Origin: Mesorhizobium loti | Lineage (GTDB): Bacteria > Pseudomonadota > Alphaproteobacteria > Rhizobiales > Rhizobiaceae | Assembly (NCBI RefSeq): GCF_002858745.1 | Contig: NZ_PJRO01000006.1 | Location: forward strand, 359,231-423,230 | Direction: 5' to 3' | DNA length: 64,000 nt | In this document: positions 49,935-58,785 of the stretch, piece after piece | Layout of the letters: each line of letters opens with the position of its first letter | How positions within the stretch are numbered: position 1 is the stretch's first letter | Translations under genes and position numbers: made by a program | Notes under the pieces: generated by a model | What the model was told of the DNA's origin: nothing | Databases searched by the model: none | Seen by the model: only the letters and a program-made list of their open reading frames with translations

Positions 49935-51688
49935 GCAGGGACCCCTCTATCCGCAGCAGCAACGACCTTGAGCGGCGCTGGCGAGCGGAAAACCTTGCTC
50001 AGCACCTCATCCTTCGGGCCGAAGGCCTGCACACGCCCATTGGCCATGACCAGCACGGTGTCGACACTGGCCAAGGCACTGGATCGGTGTGCGACGACGA
50101 CGGCGATGCCGCCGCGGTCCCTGATGCCCTGGATGGCGGCGGAAAGGGCCACTTCACCTTCTGCGTCGAGATTGGAATTCGGCTCATCCAGGATGACCAG
50201 GAACGGGTCGCCATAGAGAGCCCGCGCCAGGGCTATACGCTGTCGCTGCCCCGCCGACAGTGCGGTGCCGGCCTCGCCCACTATTGTGTCGTAGCCATCG
50301 GCCAGATGCACGACGAGATCGTGTACGCCGGCGGCCCTGGCTGCCGCCAATACGGTTTCGGATGACGCATCCGGGTCGAAGCGGGCGATGTTCTGCGCGA
50401 TCGTTCCGTCGAACAATTGCACATCCTGTGGCAGATAGCCGATATGTTTGCCCAGCTCGTCGGTCGGCCACTGGTCAAGCGTCGCACCGTCCAGCCGCAC
50501 GGCGCCGCGCGCCGGCAGCCAGACACCGCCAAGCGCGCGCGCCAGCGACGATTTGCCGGAAGCGCTCGGGCCGATGACGCCGAGGCCCGATCCCTTGGAC
50601 AATGTGAAATTCGCGTCCCACACCACTGGCTTTGGCTCACCCGGTGGCGCGACGCTGATAGTCTCAACCACCAACGTGCTGACCGGTGCGGGCAAGGTTA
50701 CAGTGGTTGTGCCCTCCGGCAACGCAGACAATAGTTGCTTCAGGCGCGCCCAGCCTTGCCGCGCTGCAACGAAACCCTTCCAGTGTGCTATCGCCAGCTC
50801 GATCGGAGCCAGCGCCCTGCCCATCATGATCGAGCTCGCAATCATGATGCCGCCGGTCGCTTCCTGCTGGATGACCAGATAAGCGCCGATCGCCAGTATT
50901 CCGGATTGCAACATCAGCCGCAGAATCTTGGAAATCGTACCAAGCGTGCCTGCAACATCGCTGGCTGCCGCATGGGCGTTCAGGTAGTTGGCATTGACGG
51001 CATGCCACCGCTCGGCGATGCGCCCGCCAAAACCCATGGCCTGCATGGCTTCGGCATTGCGCCTTGTCGCCTCCGCCAGCGCGCTGCGGGTGGTTGCGTG
51101 CTGCCCGGCGATCTTTGTCGGGCCGCGGGTCCGGAATTCGGCCAGAAGCGTCAGGGCGAACAGGACAATGGCGCCGGCCAGCGCGGTAACCCCGATCCAG
51201 AAATGAAAAATGAAACAGATGCCGATATAGAGCGGCACCCATGGCAGGTCGAACAGTGCGGTCGGCCCGGCACTGCCGACGAAGGAGCGGACCTGGTCCA
51301 GATCGCGCAAGGGCTGCAGTCCGTCGCCGGGAAGCTTTGCACGCAGCGGCAGGCGCATCAGCGCCGAATAGACCGACGGGCTCAACTCCGCGTCCAGCCC
51401 CTGCCCCAGCCGCACCATGAGGCGCGAGCGGATCAACTCCAGCACCCCCTGAAAGACGAACAGGGTGGCGGCAAACACCGCCAGGCCGACCAGGGTCGGC
51501 ACGCTGCGGCCCGGAACGACCCTGTCATAGACCTGCAACATGAAGAACGAGCCGGTCAGTGCCAGTACGTTCACGACCCCGCTCATCAAGATAATGCCGG
51601 AAAAAGCCCGTCGAAATGACGATAGAATTCCCATCAGCGTCAGCTGTGGCGACGACGACGGCTTCATGCAAGCTCGCAATCGCGACAA
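49931..51688 (-). CDS. Type I secretion system ABC transporter (PrtD-like)
   Basis: A 585-residue exporter with fused membrane and ATPase domains. The N-terminal half has six hydrophobic segments, with no C39 peptidase-like domain. The ATPase has Walker A GPSASGKSSLA, signature LSAGQRQRIALARAL, Walker B LVILDEPNSNLD and H-loop VVAHRSS. This architecture is that of PrtD/HasD, exporters of RTX proteases with uncleaved C-terminal signals. It is coupled to the HlyD-like gene and lies downstream of the RTX protease gene. Confidence 0.94.
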   Translation of the reverse strand: MSRLRACMKPSSSPQLTLMGILSSFRRAFSGIILMSGVVNVLALTGSFFMLQVYDRVVPGRSVPTLVGLAVFAATLFVFQGVLELIRSRLMVRLGQGLDAELSPSVYSALMRLPLRAKLPGDGLQPLRDLDQVRSFVGSAGPTALFDLPWVPLYIGICFIFHFWIGVTALAGAIVLFALTLLAEFRTRGPTKIAGQHATTRSALAEATRRNAEAMQAMGFGGRIAERWHAVNANYLNAHAAASDVAGTLGTISKILRLMLQSGILAIGAYLVIQQEATGGIMIASSIMMGRALAPIELAIAHWKGFVAARQGWARLKQLLSALPEGTTTVTLPAPVSTLVVETISVAPPGEPKPVVWDANFTLSKGSGLGVIGPSASGKSSLARALGGVWLPARGAVRLDGATLDQWPTDELGKHIGYLPQDVQLFDGTIAQNIARFDPDASSETVLAAARAAGVHDLVVHLADGYDTIVGEAGTALSAGQRQRIALARALYGDPFLVILDEPNSNLDAEGEVALSAAIQGIRDRGGIAVVVAHRSSALASVDTVLVMANGRVQAFGPKDEVLSKVFRSPAPLKVVAAADRGVPA

Positions 51689-51739
51689 GGCATCTCGATG
51701 CCGAAACTGATTACACCCCCAGTCATTGGTCCTGACCCT

Positions 51740-52144
51740 TCAATACATAACCGTTTTGAGTGTGACATGGACGGGCGAGCCCGCCTCGACCTTCGCGCTG
51801 CCGCGCGCGACCAGCCAGCCATCGGCACGCTCCAGACGCGCAACGATCTGCAGCGTTGGCGAGGCCGCCGGGCTTGTGGTCAGGGGCAAGGAAAATTCTA
51901 TCGTCCTTGAGCCGCCGTCGCTTTTGACGCGTGTTTTGGCCGTGCGACGTTGCGCCTTGTCCTTGATGGCAGGATCCTCGAGATAGATCTCGAGATGACC
52001 TTCTGGGATGGCTACGTCGCCCTTGAACGTGATTGCGCCACGAATATCCGTCGATTGCGCAGCGGCTGCCCCAGTGGCCGCCGCGACAGCCGCAACTCCC
52101 GCTGCCATCAACACAGTGCGGCGATTGGTCGGGACCTTCATCAC
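51740..52144 (-). CDS. Small exported protein, YbaY/YscW-like, in the protease locus
   Basis: About 134 residues with an N-terminal twin-arginine-like or Sec signal (NRRTVLMAAGVAAVAAATGAA). The mature domain of about 105 residues is predicted all-beta (RGAITFKGDVAIPEGHLEI and LPLTTSPAASPTLQIVARLE), and resembles the YbaY/YscW lipoprotein domain (PF09619) although no lipobox is present. It lies between the RTX protease and its exporter, where serralysin operons often carry a periplasmic inhibitor gene (Inh/AprI). An inhibitor or chaperone role is inference from context. Confidence 0.75.
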   Translation of the reverse strand: MMKVPTNRRTVLMAAGVAAVAAATGAAAAQSTDIRGAITFKGDVAIPEGHLEIYLEDPAIKDKAQRRTAKTRVKSDGGSRTIEFSLPLTTSPAASPTLQIVARLERADGWLVARGSAKVEAGSPVHVTLKTVMY

Positions 52145-52207
52145 AACTCTCCCTGATCATTGCGGTGCCCATGCCGGCTCTAGAAGCACAGGGGGACCGA
52201 CGCCGTG

Positions 52208-52242
52208 CTACGGAAGGGGCGCTGAAAGCGCCCCTTCCGTAG
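52208..52242. promoter_or_regulatory. Perfect 16-bp hairpin just after the RTX protease gene
   Basis: ctacggaaggggcgct-gaa-agcgccccttccgtag: sixteen perfect pairs and a three-base loop, starting five bases after the protease stop (minus-strand reading). There is no T-run on the downstream side, so a full intrinsic terminator is unlikely. A partial terminator or 3' stabiliser that favours protease mRNA over the secretion genes is plausible. Confidence 0.6.
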
Positions 52243-52246
52243 CCGG

Positions 52247-55200
52247 TTAGGTGATAATGAAGTCTGCTGCCGAAAGGTTCAGATGTGCGTTCAGTTGTGC
52301 AAACTGAACGGCTGCAGCTTGGCCAGAGCCATCGGCGTCGTAGGACAATACTCCACTGTCGGTGTCATAGATGATGCGGTCGTCGGCATCATGAGCGACA
52401 CCTGACGCACTCTTGAAGAATGCGCCCAGGGCGAGAGAGCCGTCGTTGCCCAGGTTCGTGAAGATGAGGTTGTCCAGCAGGATCGTGTCGTCGGCGACGT
52501 TGAAGTCCTTGATCCAGTCAACGTTGCCGTTGCCAAGCGCCGTCGAGAAGCGGAAGGAATCCTCGCCCGCACCGCCGGTCAGCGTGTCGGCCGCCAGACC
52601 GCCATCCAGAAGGTCGCTGCCGCTGCCGCCGTTGAGCTTGTCAGCACCCGCAACGCCCGGCTGAGCCGGCGCCGGCGGGAATTCCACCGACACGTTCACC
52701 TTGTATGTCGAGCCTTCCGGCACGGCATCTGCCCAGCCATCGCCGGGCAGGTCGGGCGACCACATGCCTTCCTGGATGTAGTAGGTCCCGGTTTCCTTGA
52801 CGACGAAGACCGTGCTCGAATCCCGGCCGGTTGTGGAGCCCGGGTCGCCGCCGCCGTCATCGTTCTGGGCAACGATATTGCCGTCGCTGTCCAGCAACCT
52901 GACCCAGCTGTCATGAACGTTGGGATCGGCAATCCCGTCGATATCGATCGAGATGACCGTGCCGGCCGCCAGCGTGATGCCATAATATCCACCCTTGCCG
53001 TTTCCGGTGGCACTCACGGTCGTGTGAAGCGTGGTCGTCGAATCGAAGATATCCGGGTCGGCAGCCAGCGAGAAGTTGTTCGAGATATCGAAGGCGGTTG
53101 CGATCGAATTGTTCGTCGCATCCGCTCCAAGCGTGGCATAGCCGGTGCCCATGCCCGGACGTGGCGGTATGTCACCCTGATAGGCGAAATCGCCGAGCAG
53201 GGTGTCATCGCCGCCGCCGCCGTTGATCGTGTCGTTGCCGCCCTGCCCGGTCAGGACATTGGCCGCGCCGTCGCCGGTCAACTGATCGTTGAAACCCGAA
53301 CCGGCGAGATTTTCGATCGAGATGTAGGTGTCGCCGCCGGATTTGCCGCCACCAAGGTTGAGCCTGACACCGCTGGTCGCGTCGGCGTAGTCCGCCGTGT
53401 CGCTGCCGGCGCCGCCATTCAGTTTGTCGGCACCGCCGCCGCCGGTCAGGATATCGTCGCCCGCACCGCCGGAGAGTTCGTTGGCCTGGGCGTTACCGAT
53501 GAGATGGTCATCGAAGGATGAACCAACGGCGTTTTCGAAGCCGGCCAGAATGTCGTGCCGGATAACGGTGCCGCGCCCGACAATCTGCACCGGGCCATCG
53601 GCGTCGCCGCCGCTGGCGGTGCCGTTGGCAAGATCGATCGTCACGCCGTCGGAGCTGCCGGCGTAAACGACTGTATCGACACCGTCGCCGCCGTCCAGAT
53701 AGTCCTGACCGGCGCCACCGATGATCGTGTCGTTGCCGCCTTCACCATACAGGATGTCGCCATCGTTGCCGCCATCCAGTATGTCATCGCCGTCACGGCC
53801 GTTGAAATAATCGCCGCCGCCCTGGCCCCAGAAATGATTTGCTGCGGACGTGCCGATGAAGCGGTCGATGCGGTCATCGGACCCGATCAGGTTCTCGATG
53901 CTGTAGAAGGTGTCGCCCGAGGCGGTGCCGCCGCTGGCGACATTCGTCTCGAGGTTGACGAGCAGCTGGAAGGGGCTTTCCTTGCTGTAGTCGACCGTAT
54001 CGACGCCCGCGCCGCCCCTGAAGATATCGATGCCGTCCTGGCCGCTCAGCGTATCGTCGCCATCGCCACCATCGAGGATATCGTTGCCCGCGCCGCCGAG
54101 GATCGTATCGTTGCCGCGGCCGCCATAGAGCGTGTCGTTGCCGTCGTCGCTCTCGGTCTGGTCTGGAAGATCCGCGATGTCGATCGTGTTGTTGATGTCG
54201 CGGCTGGCAAGCGAGTCGCGGCCGCCGATGATGAGGTCGTCACCGTCCTGGCCAAAGATGGTGTCGTTGCCACCGCCGCCGTCGAGCGTATCATTCCCCT
54301 TGGTGCCGAAAATGATGCTGGTCATCGTGTTGTCGCCGATGATCGGCGGGGTTTCGGTGCTACCGGCTCCCGGCTGGAGTGTCGACTCGTCGGCGTAGAT
54401 GATGTGTTCGACGTTGGCGATTTTGCCGATCTTCAAATTCCTGGACAGCAGGACGACGGTGTCGTTGCCGCCATCCGCTTCCTCGCGCACGATATCGTCG
54501 ATGGAGTCGACGAAATAGATGTCGTCGCCGCCATTGCCGGCCATACGGTCGGCGCCGCCGCGACCGTCAAGGACGTTGTTGCCGTCATTTCCGATCAGGA
54601 TGTCGTTGAAACTGCTGCCGATGCCGTTCTCGATGTAATACCCGGTCGTATCGGCGTTGTGCCCGGCAAAGATCGACACATTGTTGCTGTGGCCGTTGAC
54701 GCTGGAGAACTGTCCGGCGCGCAGGTCGAGGATGGTGCCGGCTGTCGAACCGGAGAAGTCGATCGTATCGGTTCCACCGGTATCATGGATGACAAAGCCA
54801 ATATCGTGCTGCATGCCCGAGGCGCTGAGCCGGTAGCCGTCTTGTGTGGCCCCGAAGCCGTAGACATTGTCGCCGGTGTTGAGGTTGATCTCTTGATAGG
54901 TGCGCTCGCCATTCGCGTCGACAGTCGAGAAAAAGCGGCGGATGACGGCTTCGATGTCGGCCATGAGCGGCGTCGAAGCCGACCAGCGGGTGGTCTCGCC
55001 GACGTCGATGCCATCGAAATAGGACATGACGCTGTATTGCTGACGGTCGTAGGTCCAGGTCGCATTGTTCAGATAGTTGATCTGGACGCCGCCGGGACCG
55101 CTGTAATTGTAGAGGCCGGGATGGTTCAGGCCGAATTCATGGCCGAACTCATGGATGAAGGAATCGAAGACATAGCCACCAATGTCCGTCTTGTTCGGCT

Positions 55201-55588
55201 CCGTGTCGTGGAACCGCTGGCCGATGCTGACGTAACGATCGTTTGAATAGGCGCTGCCATCGTCTTCTTCGCCCAGTTCGGGGCTGACGACCTGCATCCA
55301 GTCCGTTGCGCTGTTGTATGGCGCATCATCGACGATCTCGAATTTCAAAGGGGTCACAAGGGACCACATCTCCAAGGCGCCGATGGCTGCGGCCTTGTAT
55401 TCGGGATGGTCGTTGAGTTCGTAGACGTTGATCCTCAGCGTTCCCGCGGCGATCGCTGGCGTTATGCTACGGTCCAGTGCTCCAAGATAATCGAGATAGG
55501 CTTCGTAATCTTCGCTTTTGCCGTATGGATTGTCGGGCGTCTGGTCGTTGACCCACCACTGGTCGCTATTCTGGCTTGGATTCGGCAT
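52247..55588 (-). CDS. RTX serralysin-like metalloprotease with an internal PPC domain
   Basis: A secreted zinc protease of 1113 residues exported by the type I system next door. The M10 catalytic motif is HEFGHEFGLNH (H146, E147, H150, H156), with the Met-turn SVMSYFDG (M188 and the tyrosine ligand Y190). From about residue 320 to 810 there are many nonapeptide RTX repeats (GGxGxDxLx, as in GGAGNDILDGGDGDDTLSG) that bind calcium. Residues about 820-970 form a pre-peptidase C-terminal (PPC) beta domain. One more RTX block and a C-terminal secretion-signal region (ending LNLSAADFIIT) follow. There is no N-terminal signal peptide, as expected. The ATG follows agaggga. Confidence 0.95.
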   Translation of the reverse strand: MPNPSQNSDQWWVNDQTPDNPYGKSEDYEAYLDYLGALDRSITPAIAAGTLRINVYELNDHPEYKAAAIGALEMWSLVTPLKFEIVDDAPYNSATDWMQVVSPELGEEDDGSAYSNDRYVSIGQRFHDTEPNKTDIGGYVFDSFIHEFGHEFGLNHPGLYNYSGPGGVQINYLNNATWTYDRQQYSVMSYFDGIDVGETTRWSASTPLMADIEAVIRRFFSTVDANGERTYQEINLNTGDNVYGFGATQDGYRLSASGMQHDIGFVIHDTGGTDTIDFSGSTAGTILDLRAGQFSSVNGHSNNVSIFAGHNADTTGYYIENGIGSSFNDILIGNDGNNVLDGRGGADRMAGNGGDDIYFVDSIDDIVREEADGGNDTVVLLSRNLKIGKIANVEHIIYADESTLQPGAGSTETPPIIGDNTMTSIIFGTKGNDTLDGGGGNDTIFGQDGDDLIIGGRDSLASRDINNTIDIADLPDQTESDDGNDTLYGGRGNDTILGGAGNDILDGGDGDDTLSGQDGIDIFRGGAGVDTVDYSKESPFQLLVNLETNVASGGTASGDTFYSIENLIGSDDRIDRFIGTSAANHFWGQGGGDYFNGRDGDDILDGGNDGDILYGEGGNDTIIGGAGQDYLDGGDGVDTVVYAGSSDGVTIDLANGTASGGDADGPVQIVGRGTVIRHDILAGFENAVGSSFDDHLIGNAQANELSGGAGDDILTGGGGADKLNGGAGSDTADYADATSGVRLNLGGGKSGGDTYISIENLAGSGFNDQLTGDGAANVLTGQGGNDTINGGGGDDTLLGDFAYQGDIPPRPGMGTGYATLGADATNNSIATAFDISNNFSLAADPDIFDSTTTLHTTVSATGNGKGGYYGITLAAGTVISIDIDGIADPNVHDSWVRLLDSDGNIVAQNDDGGGDPGSTTGRDSSTVFVVKETGTYYIQEGMWSPDLPGDGWADAVPEGSTYKVNVSVEFPPAPAQPGVAGADKLNGGSGSDLLDGGLAADTLTGGAGEDSFRFSTALGNGNVDWIKDFNVADDTILLDNLIFTNLGNDGSLALGAFFKSASGVAHDADDRIIYDTDSGVLSYDADGSGQAAAVQFAQLNAHLNLSAADFIIT

Positions 55589-56284
55589 CGTTGGGGTTCC
55601 CTCTCTTACAACCGCTGAAAATACGGCTGTACCGGTTTGCTACTTCCAACCACCAACAGGCACGCTTGCGCGCCTGCTAAGCCCCATCGCCTACGCCAAT
55701 ATGCTATCGGAATTTTCGACTTGTCTACCCTGTTGGACGATGACGCTGAGGCACCGCCACGAGGTACGTGTTCACTTCCTATGCATAGTCGACAGATTCC
55801 GTCATTCGACAGCCCGAAGGTCGAGCGCGGGGCAATGCCGCCTGTTCATCTTTATGGTCCACGGTCCGATTGGCGGTATAGAAACGGCCGGTCGCTTTCC
55901 CCCAAACCAGTGATGTATGGCCGGGCCCAGAGTGCTACCCTGCTCCAGGTGTCGGACTGCCCCCACATCCGACGCTTAGGCCGGCGCTTCCCCGGTCCCT
56001 CTGGCGCGCGCCGGCCGCCCGCAAGGACATTCCCCAAATGGGTGATGCTGTCCCGTTGCGCCTTAGCTACTTTCGCTCTGGCGCCGGTTTGCCTACCGGC
56101 GTCAGGCCGGCGCAACCACAGCATAGCCTCTACGCGCCGACCGCTACTTCTTCCCAAAACGCAAAAGCAAGAACCCGTCTCGGCGAACCGGAGCGGGCCC
56201 ATGAAAACAGCCCAACGGGCAATTGCTTCGAATACCGGATTACTGATCCATATTGCCGTCGCCGGTTCCAGCAGAGCATTGATG
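55589..56284. other. 696-base region without a gene; several GC-rich hairpins
   Basis: No frame here shows family features. It should contain the promoter and leader of the RTX protease (minus strand). Between 55951 and 56102 there are three strong inverted repeats, treated in the findings: gtcgga/tccgac (55951-55973), ggccggcgc/gcgccggcc (55979-56016) and gcgccggt/accggcgt (56081-56102). No known RNA could be recognised. Confidence 0.45.
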
Positions 56285-57058
56285 CTAGACCGCCACCTCG
56301 ATCCACACCGGTGCATGATCGCTGGCTTTTTCCTGGCCACGCACCTCGCGGTCGACACCGGCGGCGGTGAGCTGACCGGCGATTGCAGGGCTGAGCAGGA
56401 TATGATCCAGCCTGAGGCCGGCATTTCGGCCCCAGGCGTTGCGCAGATAATCCCAGAATGTGTAGACGCGTTCGTCTGGATGCAGTGCACGGAGTGCATC
56501 GGTCCATCCCTGATCAGCGAGGTTCTGGAAGACTTGGCGCACTTCGGGGCGGAACAGCGCATCGTCCTGCCAGCGCTCGGGCTTGTAGACGTCCATTTCG
56601 GTCGGAATGACGTTGTAGTCCCCGGCAAGCACGACTGGGATGTTGTGGGCGAGACGATCCGAGGCATGCTTCTTCAGCCGCTCGAACCATCGCAGCTTGT
56701 AGTCAAACTTCAGCCCCGGAGCCGGATTGCCGTTCGGCGCATAGAGGCATCCTATCAGGATGCCGTTGACGGCCGCTTCGATGTAGCGGCTTTGCGTATC
56801 CTGCTCGTCGCCGGCCAAGCCGCGCTGCGTCTCGATCGGATCGGCGCCGCGCGCCAGGATCGCCACGCCATTCCAGCTTTTCTGGCCGTGCCAGATGGCG
56901 CCGTAGCCGGCATCGCGTAGAGCCGCAATCGGGAAGCGTTCGTTCGGCGCTTTCAGTTCCTGCAGGCAGACAACATCGGGCCTGGCCTCAGCCAGCCAGT
57001 CGAGCAGCACCGAAAGCCTGCCATTGATGCCGTTGACGTTGAATGTCGCGATCTTCAT
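56285..57058 (-). CDS. xthA: Exodeoxyribonuclease III
   Basis: AP endonuclease / 3'-5' exonuclease of 257 residues (EEP fold). Conserved motifs: KIATFNVNGING, CLQELKAPNERFP (metal-binding glutamate), LAGDYNVIPTEMDVY and SDHAPVWIEV (catalytic histidine). It is the last gene of a six-gene NHEJ operon and begins three bases after the hydrolase stop. Processing of damaged 3' ends would fit that setting, although XthA also acts in base excision repair. Confidence 0.95.
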   Translation of the reverse strand: MKIATFNVNGINGRLSVLLDWLAEARPDVVCLQELKAPNERFPIAALRDAGYGAIWHGQKSWNGVAILARGADPIETQRGLAGDEQDTQSRYIEAAVNGILIGCLYAPNGNPAPGLKFDYKLRWFERLKKHASDRLAHNIPVVLAGDYNVIPTEMDVYKPERWQDDALFRPEVRQVFQNLADQGWTDALRALHPDERVYTFWDYLRNAWGRNAGLRLDHILLSPAIAGQLTAAGVDREVRGQEKASDHAPVWIEVAV

Positions 57059-57061
57059 CGC

Positions 57062-57706
57062 CTAGCGCTGAAGCGTCCCGGCGGCCCAGGCCGCAGCCTT
57101 CTCGGCCATCGTTCTCAGGTGATCGGCCGCCGAAAAGCCGGACACGCTCTTGCGCGGCTTCAGATCGTGGTCGCCGTCTTCCAGCCAGAAGACTTCGATC
57201 GTCTTTGGCAGCGTATAGGACGGCACCTCGTCACGGGTGCCGAACTCGTCGCGCGTTCCCTGCACAATCAGCGCCGGCGTCTTCAGATCGGCGAGATGTT
57301 TCGTCCGCAACTGCTGCGGCTTGGCTGGCGGATGGAACGGATAACCAAGGCAAAGCAGGCCGGCGATCCTGCCTGCGGCAAGAAGATCGTCCGCCACCAT
57401 CGAGGCGATGCGGCCACCCATCGACTTGCCGCCGATGATGAGAGGTTCCTTGGCACCCAGTGCCGTGACGGCGGCGACATATTCAGGATTGAGCGTTTCG
57501 GCGCGTGGCGGCGGTTTGCGGCTACCTTCCATGCGCCGGCTTGCCATGTAGGAGAATTCGAAGCGCGCGACGCGAAAGCCGGCTTCGGCAAGCGCCTTGG
57601 CGGCAGCGTTCATAGAGGCCGAGTCCATCGGCGCCCCAGCCCCGTGCCCGAGCAGGATGGTGCAGCCGGCATCTTCCGGGCCGTCGAAGAGGAAGCGCGT
57701 GCTCAA
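57062..57706 (-). CDS. Alpha/beta hydrolase (KANL3/Tex30-like)
   Basis: A 214-residue alpha/beta hydrolase starting at TTG 57706, which overlaps the upstream stop as TTGA and is the only start that fits the family N-terminus (STRFLFDGPEDAGCTILLGHG). The nucleophile elbow is IIGGKSMGGRIASM (serine), the late acid loop has VQGTRDEFGTRDE and the histidine is in GDHDLKPRK. Natural substrate unknown. Its place between the BRCT-TPR gene and xthA links it to the NHEJ operon, but no repair function of this family is known to me. Confidence 0.85.
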   Translation of the reverse strand: MSTRFLFDGPEDAGCTILLGHGAGAPMDSASMNAAAKALAEAGFRVARFEFSYMASRRMEGSRKPPPRAETLNPEYVAAVTALGAKEPLIIGGKSMGGRIASMVADDLLAAGRIAGLLCLGYPFHPPAKPQQLRTKHLADLKTPALIVQGTRDEFGTRDEVPSYTLPKTIEVFWLEDGDHDLKPRKSVSGFSAADHLRTMAEKAAAWAAGTLQR

Positions 57707-58785
57707 CTTGCTGTTCTTTCTGCCAGGTCCACCAGACGGATACCATTGCTGGCCGTGCGGGCCCATTGCGATGTGGAATCGAGCTCTAGATAACGCGACC
57801 ACCATTTGCGCGCGCCGGCTAGGTCACCCGCTTCATAGTCAAGGTTTGCGAGGTTGAAGACGGCGTCGGCATAAGCGCCGTCGATCGCGATCGCGGCAAG
57901 CAGGTGACGGCGCGCAGTATCTTTTTTTCCATCGCCGGCGAGCAGACCGGACAGGTTGAACCAGGCTTCGACGAAGCGGGGATCGCGCTTGAGGACCTCG
58001 AAATAGGATTGTTCGGCTTCCTTGGCCCGGCCTGCGGCGAGCAGGCAGTTGCCGCGGTTGAAGAAGACGACCGGGTCGCTCGGGTCGATGGCAATGCAGC
58101 GCCGGTAGAGATCGGCGGCGTCGCTATGCCTGCCATCGTCCTCAGCCTCTTCAGCCAAGGCAAACAGCTCGTCGAGATCCTCGGCCTCGTTGCCGCCCAA
58201 AGGCAGCAAGGCCTGACCGTCGAGCTCGCTGACGCCGTCATGCAAACGCGCATAGATGGCATTGTCGCGATCGGCATGCAGAGAAAGCGCGGTCAGCGAG
58301 GCGATCGAACCGGATCGGCGCACCGACCTTGCGATCGTGCCCCAACTGGCGCCGGACGCGATCAGCCCGGCATATTTCCTCGCCAGGATCAGGTCGCGGA
58401 ACGAGAAGGGTTCGGCATCGTGTTCGAAGGCATCGAAAAGTGCGAGCAGATCGAAATCCCTAGCTGGGAGCCCGGACTGGTCGAGGACCGACTGACGACT
58501 CAGGGTCGAACCGCCAGGCGCTTCGATCAAGCCCAGCAGCCTGAGGAAGCCGTTCTCACTTAAAGGCTGGCGGCCTTTCGCTATTTCGTCACGGTAGCGC
58601 CCCGCGATGCGGGCGGCGTCGGTCCTGTCGAGCAGCTTGCGGCCGAAAATCACGTGCGTGGTACGGCGGCTGGCACCACGCTGCAATTCACCGCCCTGGG
58701 CATCGACCTCGCGCGCCGCCAATCGGCGCGGGAATGCCGCAAGCCCGCCGATGAGACCAAATGTCCTGCCTCTCGCCGAGGTCAC
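57703..58785 (-). CDS. BRCT - HTH(MerR-like) - TPR protein coupled to ku
   Basis: A 360-residue protein whose GTG start overlaps the ku stop (GTGA). Residues 4-90 read as a BRCT domain: GRTFGLIGGLAAF, then VDAQGGELQRGASRRTTHVI (the GG and THVI hallmarks) and LSENGFLRLL. Residues about 100-165 look like a MerR-type helix-turn-helix (FSFRDLILARKYAGLIASGA, then SWGTIARSVRRSG). Residues about 200-350 are at least three TPR units (DLYRRCIAIDPSDPVVFFNR and AWFNLSGLLAGDGKKDTARR). No catalytic motif is seen. A scaffold or regulatory partner of Ku/LigD is a reasonable inference. Confidence 0.85.
   Translation of the reverse strand: MTSARGRTFGLIGGLAAFPRRLAAREVDAQGGELQRGASRRTTHVIFGRKLLDRTDAARIAGRYRDEIAKGRQPLSENGFLRLLGLIEAPGGSTLSRQSVLDQSGLPARDFDLLALFDAFEHDAEPFSFRDLILARKYAGLIASGASWGTIARSVRRSGSIASLTALSLHADRDNAIYARLHDGVSELDGQALLPLGGNEAEDLDELFALAEEAEDDGRHSDAADLYRRCIAIDPSDPVVFFNRGNCLLAAGRAKEAEQSYFEVLKRDPRFVEAWFNLSGLLAGDGKKDTARRHLLAAIAIDGAYADAVFNLANLDYEAGDLAGARKWWSRYLELDSTSQWARTASNGIRLVDLAERTAS

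Noticed and set aside
53555..55246. 563-codon open frame on the plus strand opposite the RTX protease
   Set aside because: Antisense of repetitive GGxGxD codons gives long open frames. The protein text is a monotony of A, V, D and I with no family feature.
55589..56284. RNase P RNA, tmRNA or 6S RNA in the gene-free region
   Set aside because: I looked for conserved cores of these RNAs on both strands and did not find them. Only generic hairpins are present.
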